This document shows positions 1 to 7,568 of a stretch of DNA of 21,521 nucleotides, piece by piece. A program made the position numbers and the translations under genes. The notes beneath the pieces were generated by a model. That model was not told the DNA's origin and searched no databases. It saw only the letters and a list, made by a program, of their open reading frames with translations. Source of the DNA: DAOUAJ01 sp034433615 (GTDB taxonomy: Bacteria; Chloroflexota; Anaerolineae; DUEN01); the NCBI GenBank assembly GCA_034433615.1, contig DAOUAJ010000378.1, positions 1 to 21,521 of the forward strand. Direction: 5' to 3'. How positions within the stretch are numbered: the stretch's first letter is position 1; every line of letters begins with the position of its first letter.

Positions 1-651
1 CGCGCCTTCCCCCCCGTCCCCCCTTCCTCTCCCAAAATTGGGGGAGGAAGGGGGGAGATAGGGAGGGCCTGGCTGCTCTGTGCGTGCCCGGTTCAGCCCG
101 ATCGCCAGGCCCCGCTCGTTCTCCAGGATCACGCCGACGCCTCGGCTGGTGACCCAGACGGCCGTCTGGATACCCAGGAGGCCGTGGGGGTGTGTGCCCG
201 CGGTGATGAATGGGTCGGCGTGGATCAGACCGCGCTCCAGCGGGTAAACGCCGCGAGACAACTGCCCCTGGCCGTACCAGTGGCCGGCAGGCGCCAGATA
301 CGCGCTCTCGTGCCACTCATCCGGGGTGCAGCTTGTACCCGTCAGGGTGTCGGTTTGCCAGCGCACTGTGACCCCTTCCTCATCCACCGCCATGACGAGC
401 GAGAACGGCCGGTCCGGGTCGGCAGTGAGGGCAGCCAGCCGCACCCCCTCACCCGTCAGGCGCACCTCCTCCAGCGAGCGAGGGACCAGCCACGCGTCAC
501 CGTAGCGGGCCTGCCCGAAGGCTGGCCCACTTCGCCACACCTCCTCGTTTCCACGCCAGATGCTCAGCCGCGGTGGGCGGCGATCCAGGATGACGGTGAA
601 GGTCGCGGTCTCCACGGTGATGCGGTCATCGGTGATGTGGAAGTTGGGCAT
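1..651 (-). CDS. Probable GH31-like glycoside hydrolase, N-terminal part (runs off left edge)
   Basis: Reading the minus strand from ATG at 651 gives 217 open codons to the window edge with no stop, so the 3' part is missing. The protein begins MPNFHITDD and is rich in beta-type sequence. Near residues 118-125 it has an H-W-Y-G-Q-G-Q stretch, followed by PLERG, an ADPF, and then GVGVILEN around residue 174. This order resembles the galactose-mutarotase-like N-terminal domain of GH31 alpha-glycosidases, which precedes a catalytic TIM barrel. The barrel and its catalytic aspartates would lie outside the window, so activity and substrate cannot be read. The gene starts 68 bases after the stop of the deacetylase-like gene on the same strand, so the two may be co-transcribed. 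The last 20 visible codons come from a G/C-rich palindrome and give a Pro/Gly-rich stretch. The family call is from pattern memory only; another beta-sandwich carbohydrate enzyme is possible. Confidence 0.55.
   Translation of the reverse strand, partial: MPNFHITDDRITVETATFTVILDRRPPRLSIWRGNEEVWRSGPAFGQARYGDAWLVPRSLEEVRLTGEGVRLAALTADPDRPFSLVMAVDEEGVTVRWQTDTLTGTSCTPDEWHESAYLAPAGHWYGQGQLSRGVYPLERGLIHADPFITAGTHPHGLLGIQTAVWVTSRGVGVILENERGLAIGLNRARTEQPGPPYLPPSSPNFGRGRGDGGEGA
8..66. repeat. G/C-homopolymer-rich palindrome inside the GH31-like gene
   Basis: C-rich bases 18-33 pair with G-rich bases 40-55 at 15 of 16 positions around an AAAATT loop. The hairpin lies in frame inside the partial glycosidase gene. 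It resembles other purine/pyrimidine-asymmetric palindromes in this window. Confidence 0.6.
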
Positions 652-667
652 AAACGACCCCCAGGCG

Positions 668-722
668 GACGAATGACGAACGGCGGAAGTAATCTTCGTC
701 CTTCGTCTTTCGTCATCTGTCA
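668..722. repeat. GACGAA-type inverted spacer repeat
   Basis: GACGAATGACGAA on the left faces TTCGTCCTTCGTCTTTCGTC on the right, so the same 7-8 base GACGAA-type unit is repeated directly and inverted. It fills the short spacer between the deacetylase-like stop and the glycosidase start and ends at the deacetylase stop codon. It may fold as a hairpin in the transcript. Confidence 0.5.
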
Positions 723-2126
723 GGCGAGCAACGCTGGCTTCAGGCTCCAGCTCTGCAACCGGGTGTGCAACGCCAGCAGGTCGAGCCGCAGGTCGGGCGC
801 GTGAGGTGACCAGCCGGGCAGCCGGTGATAGATGGCGTCCTCGGCCAGGCTGGCGGCGATGGCCGGCTCCTCCGCGCCTGGCGTGAAGGTCATTTGAGTC
901 GGTGCCTGGCCGCGGTCCAGGGCAAGGAAAGCGGCGGCTACTGCCCGCAACAGCGGCCCTGGGCCGATGGGCGTGTCGTCTGCGATCAGCGCGGTGGGCA
1001 GGTGGCCAGTGGCGTCCATGTGATGGATCAGCTCACGGCAAAGGGCCAGCCCGGCATCGGCCGACACCGTCACCGGTCGCTCCAGCGGCGGCGGCGCCTC
1101 CACCGGGCCGAGCACATCCCGCAATGGCAGGTGCGCGAGCACCTCACCGCCATCGGCCAGATGGAGCACGGCGCGGGTCAGCACGTCCAGCGTCTGCGCG
1201 GGCGAGGCCAGTGGATCGTCGGCGCGGATGGCCTCACTCTCAGTGGCGATCTGAGCCAGCCGGCTCACGTCCGCCCAGGCAAGGGAGATGGCTCCTGGCG
1301 CAAAGCGCTCGTTCAGAGTCCGCACGGGAAGGATCTCCACGCCCGGCAGGTCACGCACGGCCAGGATCATCCGGCGCACGTTGCGCAGGCTAGTCGCGTA
1401 CCCGGCGTCATCGCGGCGAGGGGCAAAGCGATATTCTGACGGGTCGGTGTTCCGCCCACGAGCGAAGTTGAGTGCGTCCCAGAAGACGGTGTAACGGAAG
1501 CGGGTGGGATGCCCGGCGAACAGCCCCAGGCAGGAGAAGCCACGACGCTGGGCATCGCGAATCTGATCCAGGAGCAAGGGCAGCGCGGCCGTGAAGGCCG
1601 CGTCGTCGCAGCAGGCATCTTCGCCGCCGGGCAGGCTGACGTAGTCGGAGTAGCAGAGCTGGCCGGCGAACCAGCAGGCGCCCGTCTCCCCTGAACGGGC
1701 GTGGGAGTAGATGTTGGACGGGATGCCCAGCCGGCGAGTGGCGGCCGGGATGTGCGGCCCCCAACTGGAGCCGGAGGTGCCCCAGGTCGAGGGGGGAACG
1801 CCGAAGATGCGGGCCAGGTCGCGGGCGCCAGGCCCCTCCTGGCGCACGGCCTCTGCCACGCCGTCGGCCCACCCCTTGTCGGCCAGGTACTCAGCGGCGG
1901 TCGGGTGGATAGAGTGGTGGTCGGTGTGCAGGCCCACGTCGTGGCGGCCCACGGCGGCGATCACGTCGGCGCGGCCGCGACGTTCCCACAGGCGCGCCTT
2001 CTCGCCCACGACGCACATGGAGGCGACGATGCCATCGCCCGCCAGCATCTCAGCGATGTCGTAAGGCACGTCGTCGGAGTCGGGATGAACCAGGTCCTCG
2101 ACGTCGAAGCAAATGTAGACGTACAT
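720..2126 (-). CDS. Polysaccharide-deacetylase-like (NodB-fold) protein with extra C-terminal domain
   Basis: This 468-residue protein starts MYVYICFDVEDL. The FDVED stretch (Asp8, Asp11) is in the place of the metal-binding TFDD motif of NodB-type carbohydrate esterases, and HTDHH about 80 residues later matches their H-[S/T]-x-x-H motif. Residues 1 to about 265 therefore look like a metal-dependent deacetylase barrel acting on N-acetylated sugars. The substrate is unknown. Residues about 280-468 are not part of the usual domain; the SPAQTLDVL and LPTALIADD pieces weakly recall pseudomurein-binding-type repeats. No signal peptide is visible, so a cytoplasmic role is possible. A good ribosome site (AAGGAG, about 7 bases before ATG) supports the start. 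It is followed on the same strand by the glycosidase-like gene, which suggests a small carbohydrate-processing unit. Confidence 0.7.
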   Translation of the reverse strand: MYVYICFDVEDLVHPDSDDVPYDIAEMLAGDGIVASMCVVGEKARLWERRGRADVIAAVGRHDVGLHTDHHSIHPTAAEYLADKGWADGVAEAVRQEGPGARDLARIFGVPPSTWGTSGSSWGPHIPAATRRLGIPSNIYSHARSGETGACWFAGQLCYSDYVSLPGGEDACCDDAAFTAALPLLLDQIRDAQRRGFSCLGLFAGHPTRFRYTVFWDALNFARGRNTDPSEYRFAPRRDDAGYATSLRNVRRMILAVRDLPGVEILPVRTLNERFAPGAISLAWADVSRLAQIATESEAIRADDPLASPAQTLDVLTRAVLHLADGGEVLAHLPLRDVLGPVEAPPPLERPVTVSADAGLALCRELIHHMDATGHLPTALIADDTPIGPGPLLRAVAAAFLALDRGQAPTQMTFTPGAEEPAIAASLAEDAIYHRLPGWSPHAPDLRLDLLALHTRLQSWSLKPALLA

Positions 2127-2166
2127 CAGGATACTCCTTATAACTCGATAATGTTAGATTCCGTCG

Positions 2167-2243
2167 GTAGTCAGGCACGGAGTCTGCGGAGTGCCGTTTG
2201 ACGCCGTTTGAGACGCCACTCCGCAGACTTCGTGGCTTACTAC
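2167..2243. repeat. Inverted repeat with 27-base arms
   Basis: Arms at 2167-2193 and 2217-2243 match at 24 of 27 positions, including a perfect AGTCTGCGGAGTG block. The 23-base loop holds a short tandem (GCCGTTTGA twice). It sits 40 bases upstream of the deacetylase-like gene and next to the histidine-kinase remnant. It is too short for an insertion sequence and has no coding capacity. It could be a hairpin mini-element. Confidence 0.65.
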
Positions 2244-2281
2244 GAACCTCAGAGCTTGCATCGGAGCCGAATTTAACATTG

Positions 2282-2554
2282 TCAAAAGGAGAGCACCTGC
2301 TCAAACTTCTTGAACAGCCGGGCCTGCGCTTCTGGAGGAATGCCGGGACCGCTATCACTCACGCCGATCAGCATGGTGGCTGTAGATTCAGGCCGGGCCC
2401 ACAGCCGGATGTGGCCTCCATCGGGGGTGAACTTAATCGCGTTGTCAAGTAGATTGCAGATGACGCGATTTATCAATCTTGGATCTACGTCCAACCTCGC
2501 TGGCCCATGCGGGCCAATGGTATTGAAACCCGACGCTCGATGATAATGATACAC
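2282..2554 (-). pseudogene. Histidine kinase ATPase-domain remnant
   Basis: A short open stretch encodes a piece of a HATPase_c domain. The N box (NLLDNAIKFTPDGG), the G1 box (DSGPGIPP) and the F box (LFKKFEQ) are all recognisable. After FEQ it stops within four residues, so the G2 box and lid end are missing. The sensor, DHp and phospho-acceptor histidine regions are also missing upstream, where the mutS promoter lies. At about 90 codons it cannot be a working kinase. It is most simply a decayed fragment left by a deletion or rearrangement, with the 27-base inverted repeat close to its broken 3' end. Confidence 0.75.
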
Positions 2555-2594
2555 CCGGACAGGAAAAAAGTCGAAAGTGAGAGTGACGCCAGTG

Positions 2595-2603
2595 TGTTAT
2601 AAT
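2595..2603 (+). promoter_or_regulatory. Extended -10 promoter of mutS
   Basis: TATAAT at 2598-2603 is preceded by TG one base upstream (TGT-TATAAT), an extended -10 element. No convincing -35 is seen at 16-18 bases, which fits an extended -10 promoter. Transcription would start around 2610, some 30 bases before the mutS ATG. Confidence 0.55.
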
Positions 2604-2641
2604 TCGCCTAACAACCATACCTCACATGCGAGGCAGTTTCC

Positions 2642-5600
2642 ATGACTACCCCGATGCGTCGCCAGTATCTGGCCTTGAAACGGCAATACCCGGACGTGAT
2701 CCTCTTCTTCCGCCTGGGCGATTTCTATGAGACTTTCGACGACGATGCCAAGATCGTCTCGGAGGTGTGTGATGTGGTGCTGACTTCACGGCCGGTGGGG
2801 AACGATCTACGCGTCCCGCTGGCCGGCGTTCCCTACCATGCCATCGAGGGTTACGTGGCCAAGTTGTTGCAAGCCGGATACAAAGTCGCCATCGCCGACC
2901 AGCAAGGGAACGAGGCAGTGAATGGGCTTGTACCGCGAGAGGTACGCCGGATCGTCACCCCCGGTACCATCATTGAGCCCACACTGCTGGACGAACGCCG
3001 CAACAATTACCTGGCAGCAATTACGCTGGGTGCAGAGCAAGCAGGGCTGGCCTACTGCGACATCACCACCGGCGAGTTCTCGACAACCCAGATCGAGGAT
3101 AGGGAAGTCGCTCGTCGCGTGCAGGAGGAGTTGGGGCGTCTGCAGCCGGCCGAGATCGTGATCGCCGAAGGCAGTATGGCCCATCAGGAGCGTTCCTGGT
3201 TGCCGCCGGGTGATGCGCATCCCACCGTCAGCCCATACCCCGCCTGGCATTTCGACGTGGAAACCGCGCGCCAGGCTCTGCTTGACCGCTTGCAGGTCAG
3301 CACTTTGGTCAGCTTCGGCTGCGAGGGTAAACCGTTTGCCATCGCCGCCGCTGGCGCCATCATCCAGTATCTGGCTGACCATCAGCCGGATGCGCTCCGC
3401 CAGATCACCGGCCTGCGCACGTACACTACGTCCGAGTTTATGGCATTGGATGAGGCCACCCGGCGCAACCTGGAGCTCACCCAGACCATTCGTACCGGCA
3501 CAACACGAGGGTCGCTCCTGGGCGTGCTCGACCACACCCGCACGCCGATGGGTGGTCGGCTCCTGCGGCGCTGGCTGGGTCAGCCGCTACTGAACGTGGT
3601 GCAGATCGAGGAGAGACTGGACGCTGTGGAAGCCTGCTACAACGCCGCCATAACGCGGGCGGAACTGCGCGATGCGCTGCGCAACCTGGGCGACCTGGAA
3701 CGGTGGACTAATCGGGCGGTACAGCGCATCGCCCAGCCGCGCGACCTGGTGGGCATGCGACAGGCGTTGTCCCGGCTGCCGGCAATCCGAGAGATGGTGC
3801 AGCGGCTGGTCCAAACTGCAGATCCTAATGCAGACCCTAAGGGTTTTAAGAAACCCTTAGGGTCTATGGCCTGGCATCGGATCGCAGGACAGCTCGATGC
3901 CTGTGAGGATGTGCGAGCGCTACTGGAGAACGCCATCGCCGATGAGCCCCCCGCTACCACCGGCACGCCGGGCATCATTCGTCCGGGCTTCTCGCCGGAG
4001 CTGGACGGCATTCATGCCCGCGCTCAGCACGCCCGCGCGTGGGTCGCCAATCTGGAGCGAGTCGAGCGGGAGCGCACCGGGATCAAGTCGCTCAAGGTTG
4101 GCTACAACAAGGTGTTCGGCTACTACATTGAGGTGACCAACCCCCATCGAGATCTGGTGCCGCCCGAATACATCCGCAAGCAGACGCTGACCAACGCTGA
4201 GCGTTACATCACACCAGAATTGAAGGAGTATGAGAGCCTGATCCTGAATGCGGAGGAGCGGCTGCTTGACCTGGAGACACAAATCTACCGGCAGGTGATG
4301 GAGCAGATAGCCGCCGCGTCCGGACGGCTGCTGGCTACCGCTCAGGCCCTGGCTGAGCTGGACGTTTACCTGACGTTGGCCGAGGTGGCCGCCCAGAATC
4401 GCTATGTCCGTCCCACGCTCAGCGATGACACCCGGCTTGATATCGTAGGCGGACGTCACCCCGTAGTCGAACTGATGCTAAAGGACACCCGCTTCGTCCC
4501 CAACGACACGCACCTGTCACCAGAGGAACGCATCGTCATCCTCACGGGACCGAACATGAGCGGCAAGTGTCTCCGGAGTGATACGCTGGTTTTTTCCAAC
4601 CGTGGTCTGCTTTCTCTTGAAGACTTACGGCCAGGGAATGCTAAGGTGGGCGAGTTTACGGAGATTGCTTGCCACGTCCAAGGGATGCGTCACAGCAGCC
4701 CAGCCACTCACATCTATGCGGGTGGCAAACAGAGGACCTTTAGGCTCACCACACGCCTGGGCTATCATCTTGAAGGAACGCCGGAGCATCGGGTGTGGGT
4801 GCGTTTCCCCGACGGTAGCGAAGGATGGAAGCGGTTGGCCGAAATTGCCGTTGGAGACGTAGTTGCTATCCAACGCCAGATAGACCTCTGGGGCCAAGAG
4901 ACTGTGGTTGATCACTCATTCGTTGCATCATTACGAAAAATAAAGCGATACCAACTCCCAGACCATTTAGACGAGGACCTGGCCTATTTGATGGGGTTGC
5001 TGGTTGGGGATGGCATTCTGACTTATACAAACTCCTTTCTGCTATCCACAGCAGATGCTTTCATTGCCGATGAATTCCGGCGGATCGTTAAACGGCTTTT
5101 CGGATACGAGGTTGGTCGCAAAGCAAACGGCAAGGATTACTTCGTCACCAGTAAACAGATTCGCGCCTTCTTAGCCGGCTTGGGATTGGGATACAGTCAG
5201 GCGCATGAGAAGTCGGTCCCGCGATCTATTCTGCGAGCACCCAGACACATTGTGGTTGCTTTCTTACAAGGGTTGTTCGACACGGACGGCTACGCAGAGA
5301 ACCGCTATGGGAATGTCCGTCTGTCCACAGCCTCCAGTCGCCTGGCTCAGGAAGTCCAGTTGCTCCTTCTTAATCTTGGGCTGATTACCTCTATCCATGT
5401 GAAACAGACGCCAGCGAAACCAAGCTATCAAGTTTCAATTGACGGCGCCGATGCCATCGCCTTTCACCAACTGGTGGGATTCCGGCTTCCTCGTAAGCAG
5501 GCATTACGGAAACTAGCATCTCCTATACGGCGTCCCAATGTTGGTGGGATTCCCTATCTAAGAGATACACTCAAGCAAATCCAGGCACGCATCGTTGCTA

Positions 5601-6394
5601 CTGATCACAAGCCGGTGGCATTGAAACGCAACAAACGAATCAACTCGATTTTTTACAGTTATATTCCGAACAATCGCAATATCTCGTACGCCAAGTTGGA
5701 TGAATTGATCACTTACTGCCATGAAAGCGGCGTACCTTGTCCTGAACTGGAGAGCTTGCAGGCCCACCACTACTTCTACGATCGTATCGCGGCCATCGAG
5801 CCGGGTGAGGCCGACGTGTACGACCTGTGCGTTCCGGGCGACCACGCGTATGTAGCCAATGGTTTTATCAGTCACAACTCGACCTACCTGCGTCAGGCTG
5901 CCATTATTGTCCTCATGGCGCAGATTGGCTCCTTCGTCCCGGCGGAATCGGCACACATCGGGCTGGTGGATCGCATCTTCACCCGCATCGGTGCCCAGGA
6001 CGAGATCTACGCCGGGCAGTCCACCTTCATGGTGGAAATGGTGGAGACGGCGAACATTCTCCACCACGCCACATCCCGCAGCCTGCTGATTCTGGACGAG
6101 ATCGGCCGCGGTACGTCCACCTATGACGGTCTGGCAATTGCCTGGGCAGTGGTGGAGTACATCCATAACCACCCCCGGCTGCGAGCACGCACCCTCTTTG
6201 CTACGCACTACCACGAGCTAACCGATCTGGCTGCACGACTACCCCAGGTGGTCAATTACAATGTAACGGTGGCGGAGGAGGGAGACGACGTGGTTTTCCT
6301 GCACAAAATTGAACGTGGCGCGGCCGACCGTTCCTATGGAGTACACGTGGCCCGGCTGGCAGGGTTACCACCGGCTGTGGTGCAGCGCGCCTAG
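2642..6394 (+). CDS. mutS: DNA mismatch repair ATPase MutS, intein-containing and ended early by an in-frame TAG
   Basis: MutS binds mismatches and signals repair through its ABC-type ATPase. The start MTTPMRRQYL is the normal family N-terminus. The mismatch-wedge motif FYE lies at residues 28-30. The Walker A motif GPNMSGK ends at residue 642 and is interrupted there by a 437-residue intein. It resumes with STYLRQ. Walker B (LLILDEIGRGTS, near 1150) and the FATHYHEL switch follow. Without the intein the product is 813 residues. Translation stops at TAG 6392-6394 straight after VVQRA, where relatives continue into a C-terminal dimerisation segment; the following 71 codons still encode that segment. 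A palindrome adds about 11 codons near residue 400. A weak GAGG ribosome site precedes the ATG. The gene stands alone, with hsp20 downstream. The protein may be non-functional or partly functional. Confidence 0.93.
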   Translation: MTTPMRRQYLALKRQYPDVILFFRLGDFYETFDDDAKIVSEVCDVVLTSRPVGNDLRVPLAGVPYHAIEGYVAKLLQAGYKVAIADQQGNEAVNGLVPREVRRIVTPGTIIEPTLLDERRNNYLAAITLGAEQAGLAYCDITTGEFSTTQIEDREVARRVQEELGRLQPAEIVIAEGSMAHQERSWLPPGDAHPTVSPYPAWHFDVETARQALLDRLQVSTLVSFGCEGKPFAIAAAGAIIQYLADHQPDALRQITGLRTYTTSEFMALDEATRRNLELTQTIRTGTTRGSLLGVLDHTRTPMGGRLLRRWLGQPLLNVVQIEERLDAVEACYNAAITRAELRDALRNLGDLERWTNRAVQRIAQPRDLVGMRQALSRLPAIREMVQRLVQTADPNADPKGFKKPLGSMAWHRIAGQLDACEDVRALLENAIADEPPATTGTPGIIRPGFSPELDGIHARAQHARAWVANLERVERERTGIKSLKVGYNKVFGYYIEVTNPHRDLVPPEYIRKQTLTNAERYITPELKEYESLILNAEERLLDLETQIYRQVMEQIAAASGRLLATAQALAELDVYLTLAEVAAQNRYVRPTLSDDTRLDIVGGRHPVVELMLKDTRFVPNDTHLSPEERIVILTGPNMSGKCLRSDTLVFSNRGLLSLEDLRPGNAKVGEFTEIACHVQGMRHSSPATHIYAGGKQRTFRLTTRLGYHLEGTPEHRVWVRFPDGSEGWKRLAEIAVGDVVAIQRQIDLWGQETVVDHSFVASLRKIKRYQLPDHLDEDLAYLMGLLVGDGILTYTNSFLLSTADAFIADEFRRIVKRLFGYEVGRKANGKDYFVTSKQIRAFLAGLGLGYSQAHEKSVPRSILRAPRHIVVAFLQGLFDTDGYAENRYGNVRLSTASSRLAQEVQLLLLNLGLITSIHVKQTPAKPSYQVSIDGADAIAFHQLVGFRLPRKQALRKLASPIRRPNVGGIPYLRDTLKQIQARIVATDHKPVALKRNKRINSIFYSYIPNNRNISYAKLDELITYCHESGVPCPELESLQAHHYFYDRIAAIEPGEADVYDLCVPGDHAYVANGFISHNSTYLRQAAIIVLMAQIGSFVPAESAHIGLVDRIFTRIGAQDEIYAGQSTFMVEMVETANILHHATSRSLLILDEIGRGTSTYDGLAIAWAVVEYIHNHPRLRARTLFATHYHELTDLAARLPQVVNYNVTVAEEGDDVVFLHKIERGAADRSYGVHVARLAGLPPAVVQRA
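3832..3865. repeat. Perfect 15-bp-arm palindrome inside mutS
   Basis: The arms 3832-3846 (AGACCCTAAGGGTTT) and 3851-3865 are perfect reverse complements around the loop TAAG. It is in frame and encodes DPKGFKKPLGS. Directly before it is an imperfect 12-base tandem (GCAGATCCTAAT then GCAGACCCTAAG). MutS proteins vary in length here, in the core between the lever helices, so the insert is probably tolerated. Confidence 0.85.
4568..5878 (+). mobile_element. MutS intein with LAGLIDADG homing endonuclease
   Basis: The intein spans 437 residues from Cys (CLRSDTLVFS, block A) to the C-terminal His-Asn (NGFISHN), and the next extein residue is Ser. Block B is visible as GTPEHRVWV, with the usual T-x-x-H pattern. 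Two intact endonuclease helices are present: LMGLLVGDG and LQGLFDTDG, both with the catalytic acidic residue. After the endonuclease comes an extra helical stretch around SYAKLDELITYC. It splits the MutS Walker A motif between Lys and Ser, so the host protein cannot bind ATP until splicing occurs. The segment is visibly more AT-rich than the flanking mutS sequence, which fits horizontal arrival. Confidence 0.95.
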
Positions 6395-6610
6395 GAGATC
6401 CTGGAAGACCTGGAACGAAGCGGAGCGGCGGGGCCGCGCCGCTTCACGACCGACCCGGCGGATGCACTGGTGGTACGCCAGCTCACCCTCTTCTCGCTGT
6501 CTGACCCCATCCTCGATGAGTTGAAGTCACTGGACATTTCCACGTTGACCCCGCTGGAGGCGATCAACAAGTTATACAACCTGCAACAGCAGGCACGAGC
6601 ACGGCAGTAA
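6395..6610 (+). pseudogene. mutS: MutS C-terminal continuation after the in-frame TAG
   Basis: The same reading frame continues for 71 codons to TAA at 6608-6610. It encodes EILEDLERSG, then a variable linker, then LSDPILDELKSLDIS and LTPLEAINKLYNL, which is the typical helix-turn-helix dimerisation end of MutS. No frameshift or second stop occurs. The full product with read-through would be about 885 residues after splicing, the usual MutS size. A single CAG-to-TAG or AAG-to-TAG change would explain the stop. A sequencing error is also possible. Confidence 0.85.
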
Positions 6611-6864
6611 AGAAGAGTTTGACCGTCCAGCATCTCATGGTTGACGTGGCAACAACGACCGCGCGGAGCCTCCTCTACCATGAACTCTAATGGATTGCTT
6701 ACGTTCATCTGATATTTTACTTATGCATTGGGTGTATGATGCGCAGTGAAAGGATCGTGTGTGGTGGAAGAGTCTGATCCTGACCTGGTTGGCGAGGATG
6801 CTAGCCCGATCACACATCAGTGAAGAGGTTACTATTCTGTTGAGAAAGAGGGAGGTGAAGTAAG
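6611..6864. other. Spacer between mutS and hsp20
   Basis: No gene, RNA or strong palindrome is seen in these 254 bases. No CIRCE-type inverted repeat is present upstream of the heat-shock gene. The promoter of hsp20 probably lies here, but I cannot place it with confidence. Confidence 0.5.
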
Positions 6865-7350
6865 ATGTCAAGCCTGATGCGATGGGATCCATTCCGGGAC
6901 TTTGTTGCTCTGCGCAATGCTATGGATCGTCTTTTTGAGGACACTTTCACGCTGCCAACCCGACGGCTGATTCCCCTCATGGAGTTCGGCCTGGACCTGG
7001 ACCTGATAGAGGATGAAAACGGCTTCCTGGTAAAGGCCGCCATTCCGGGGGTCAAGCCGGAGGACCTGGACATCAGCGTGGCCAACGATGTGCTGACCAT
7101 TCGCGCCGAGGTGAAAGAGGACGAGGAGGTTAAGGCCAGACAATATCATCTGCGGGAACGGCGCGTAGGCACCTTCTCTCGATCTGTTCGCCTGCCCGCT
7201 CCAGTAGATGCCGAGCAGGTGGAAGCGACTTACGAGAACGGGGTGCTGACCCTCACCCTGCCCAAGGTTGCAGAACTCCGGCCCAAGAAGATCGCGGTCA
7301 AGACCTCCAAAATGATCGAAGGACAGGCTACCGAGGTCAAGCAATCGTAA
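6865..7350 (+). CDS. hsp20: Small heat-shock protein, Hsp20/alpha-crystallin family (first copy)
   Basis: This ATP-independent holdase binds unfolding proteins in the cytoplasm. At 161 residues it has the usual layout. The N-terminal arm has MRWDPFRDFVALRNAMDRLF. The alpha-crystallin domain covers about residues 45-145, with KAAIPGVKPEDLDI in an early strand and ENGVLTLTLPK in the late conserved strand. A short charged tail follows. A strong ribosome site (GGGAGGTG, 6 bases before ATG) supports the start. It is the first gene after mutS. A second, clearly related hsp20 lies about 540 bases downstream on the same strand, with a DUF2905 gene between them. The two copies share the N-terminal pattern LMRW-[DN]-P-[FY]-R, so they probably arose by duplication. 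Confidence 0.95.
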   Translation: MSSLMRWDPFRDFVALRNAMDRLFEDTFTLPTRRLIPLMEFGLDLDLIEDENGFLVKAAIPGVKPEDLDISVANDVLTIRAEVKEDEEVKARQYHLRERRVGTFSRSVRLPAPVDAEQVEATYENGVLTLTLPKVAELRPKKIAVKTSKMIEGQATEVKQS

Positions 7351-7370
7351 CCAGAGGATCAGGTACTGCG

Positions 7371-7402
7371 CAGCCACCCGGCCTTCTGGCCTGGGCTGGC
7401 TG
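7371..7402. terminator. Imperfect hairpin after the first hsp20
   Basis: CAGCCACCCGGCC pairs with GGCCTGGGCTGGCTG, with two single-base bulges and a TTCT loop. There is no U-run after it, so termination is only a guess. The rest of the 218-base spacer shows nothing else. Confidence 0.35.
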
Positions 7403-7568
7403 CAGGTCAGGCGGGAGTGAGTGATCTGCTTGTAGCTCATGCGAAGCCACTTGCTCCCGCCTTTGTCTTAGCTCGACATTGTGAAACTCGGCTTTTTGGC
7501 AAGGCGGCACGCGGCCAGCTTTGCCTTCCGGGCCGTCGTCTGATCTCGGCATGATGGGGTGAGGTCGT

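Noticed and set aside
825..1439. Plus-strand open frames over the deacetylase-like gene and similar long antisense frames elsewhere
   Set aside because: They are GC-rich shadows opposite well-supported genes, with no recognisable domains or ribosome sites.
2282..2554. Small intact ATPase gene
   Set aside because: It lacks the G2 box and any start context, and it matches only the middle of a kinase ATPase domain.
6392..6394. TAG as a recoded sense codon across the genome
   Set aside because: ftsZ and the second hsp20 both end at TAG in their expected places, so general reassignment is unlikely.
6611..6864. CIRCE/HrcA operator upstream of hsp20
   Set aside because: No TTAGCACTC...GAGTGCTAA-type repeat is present.
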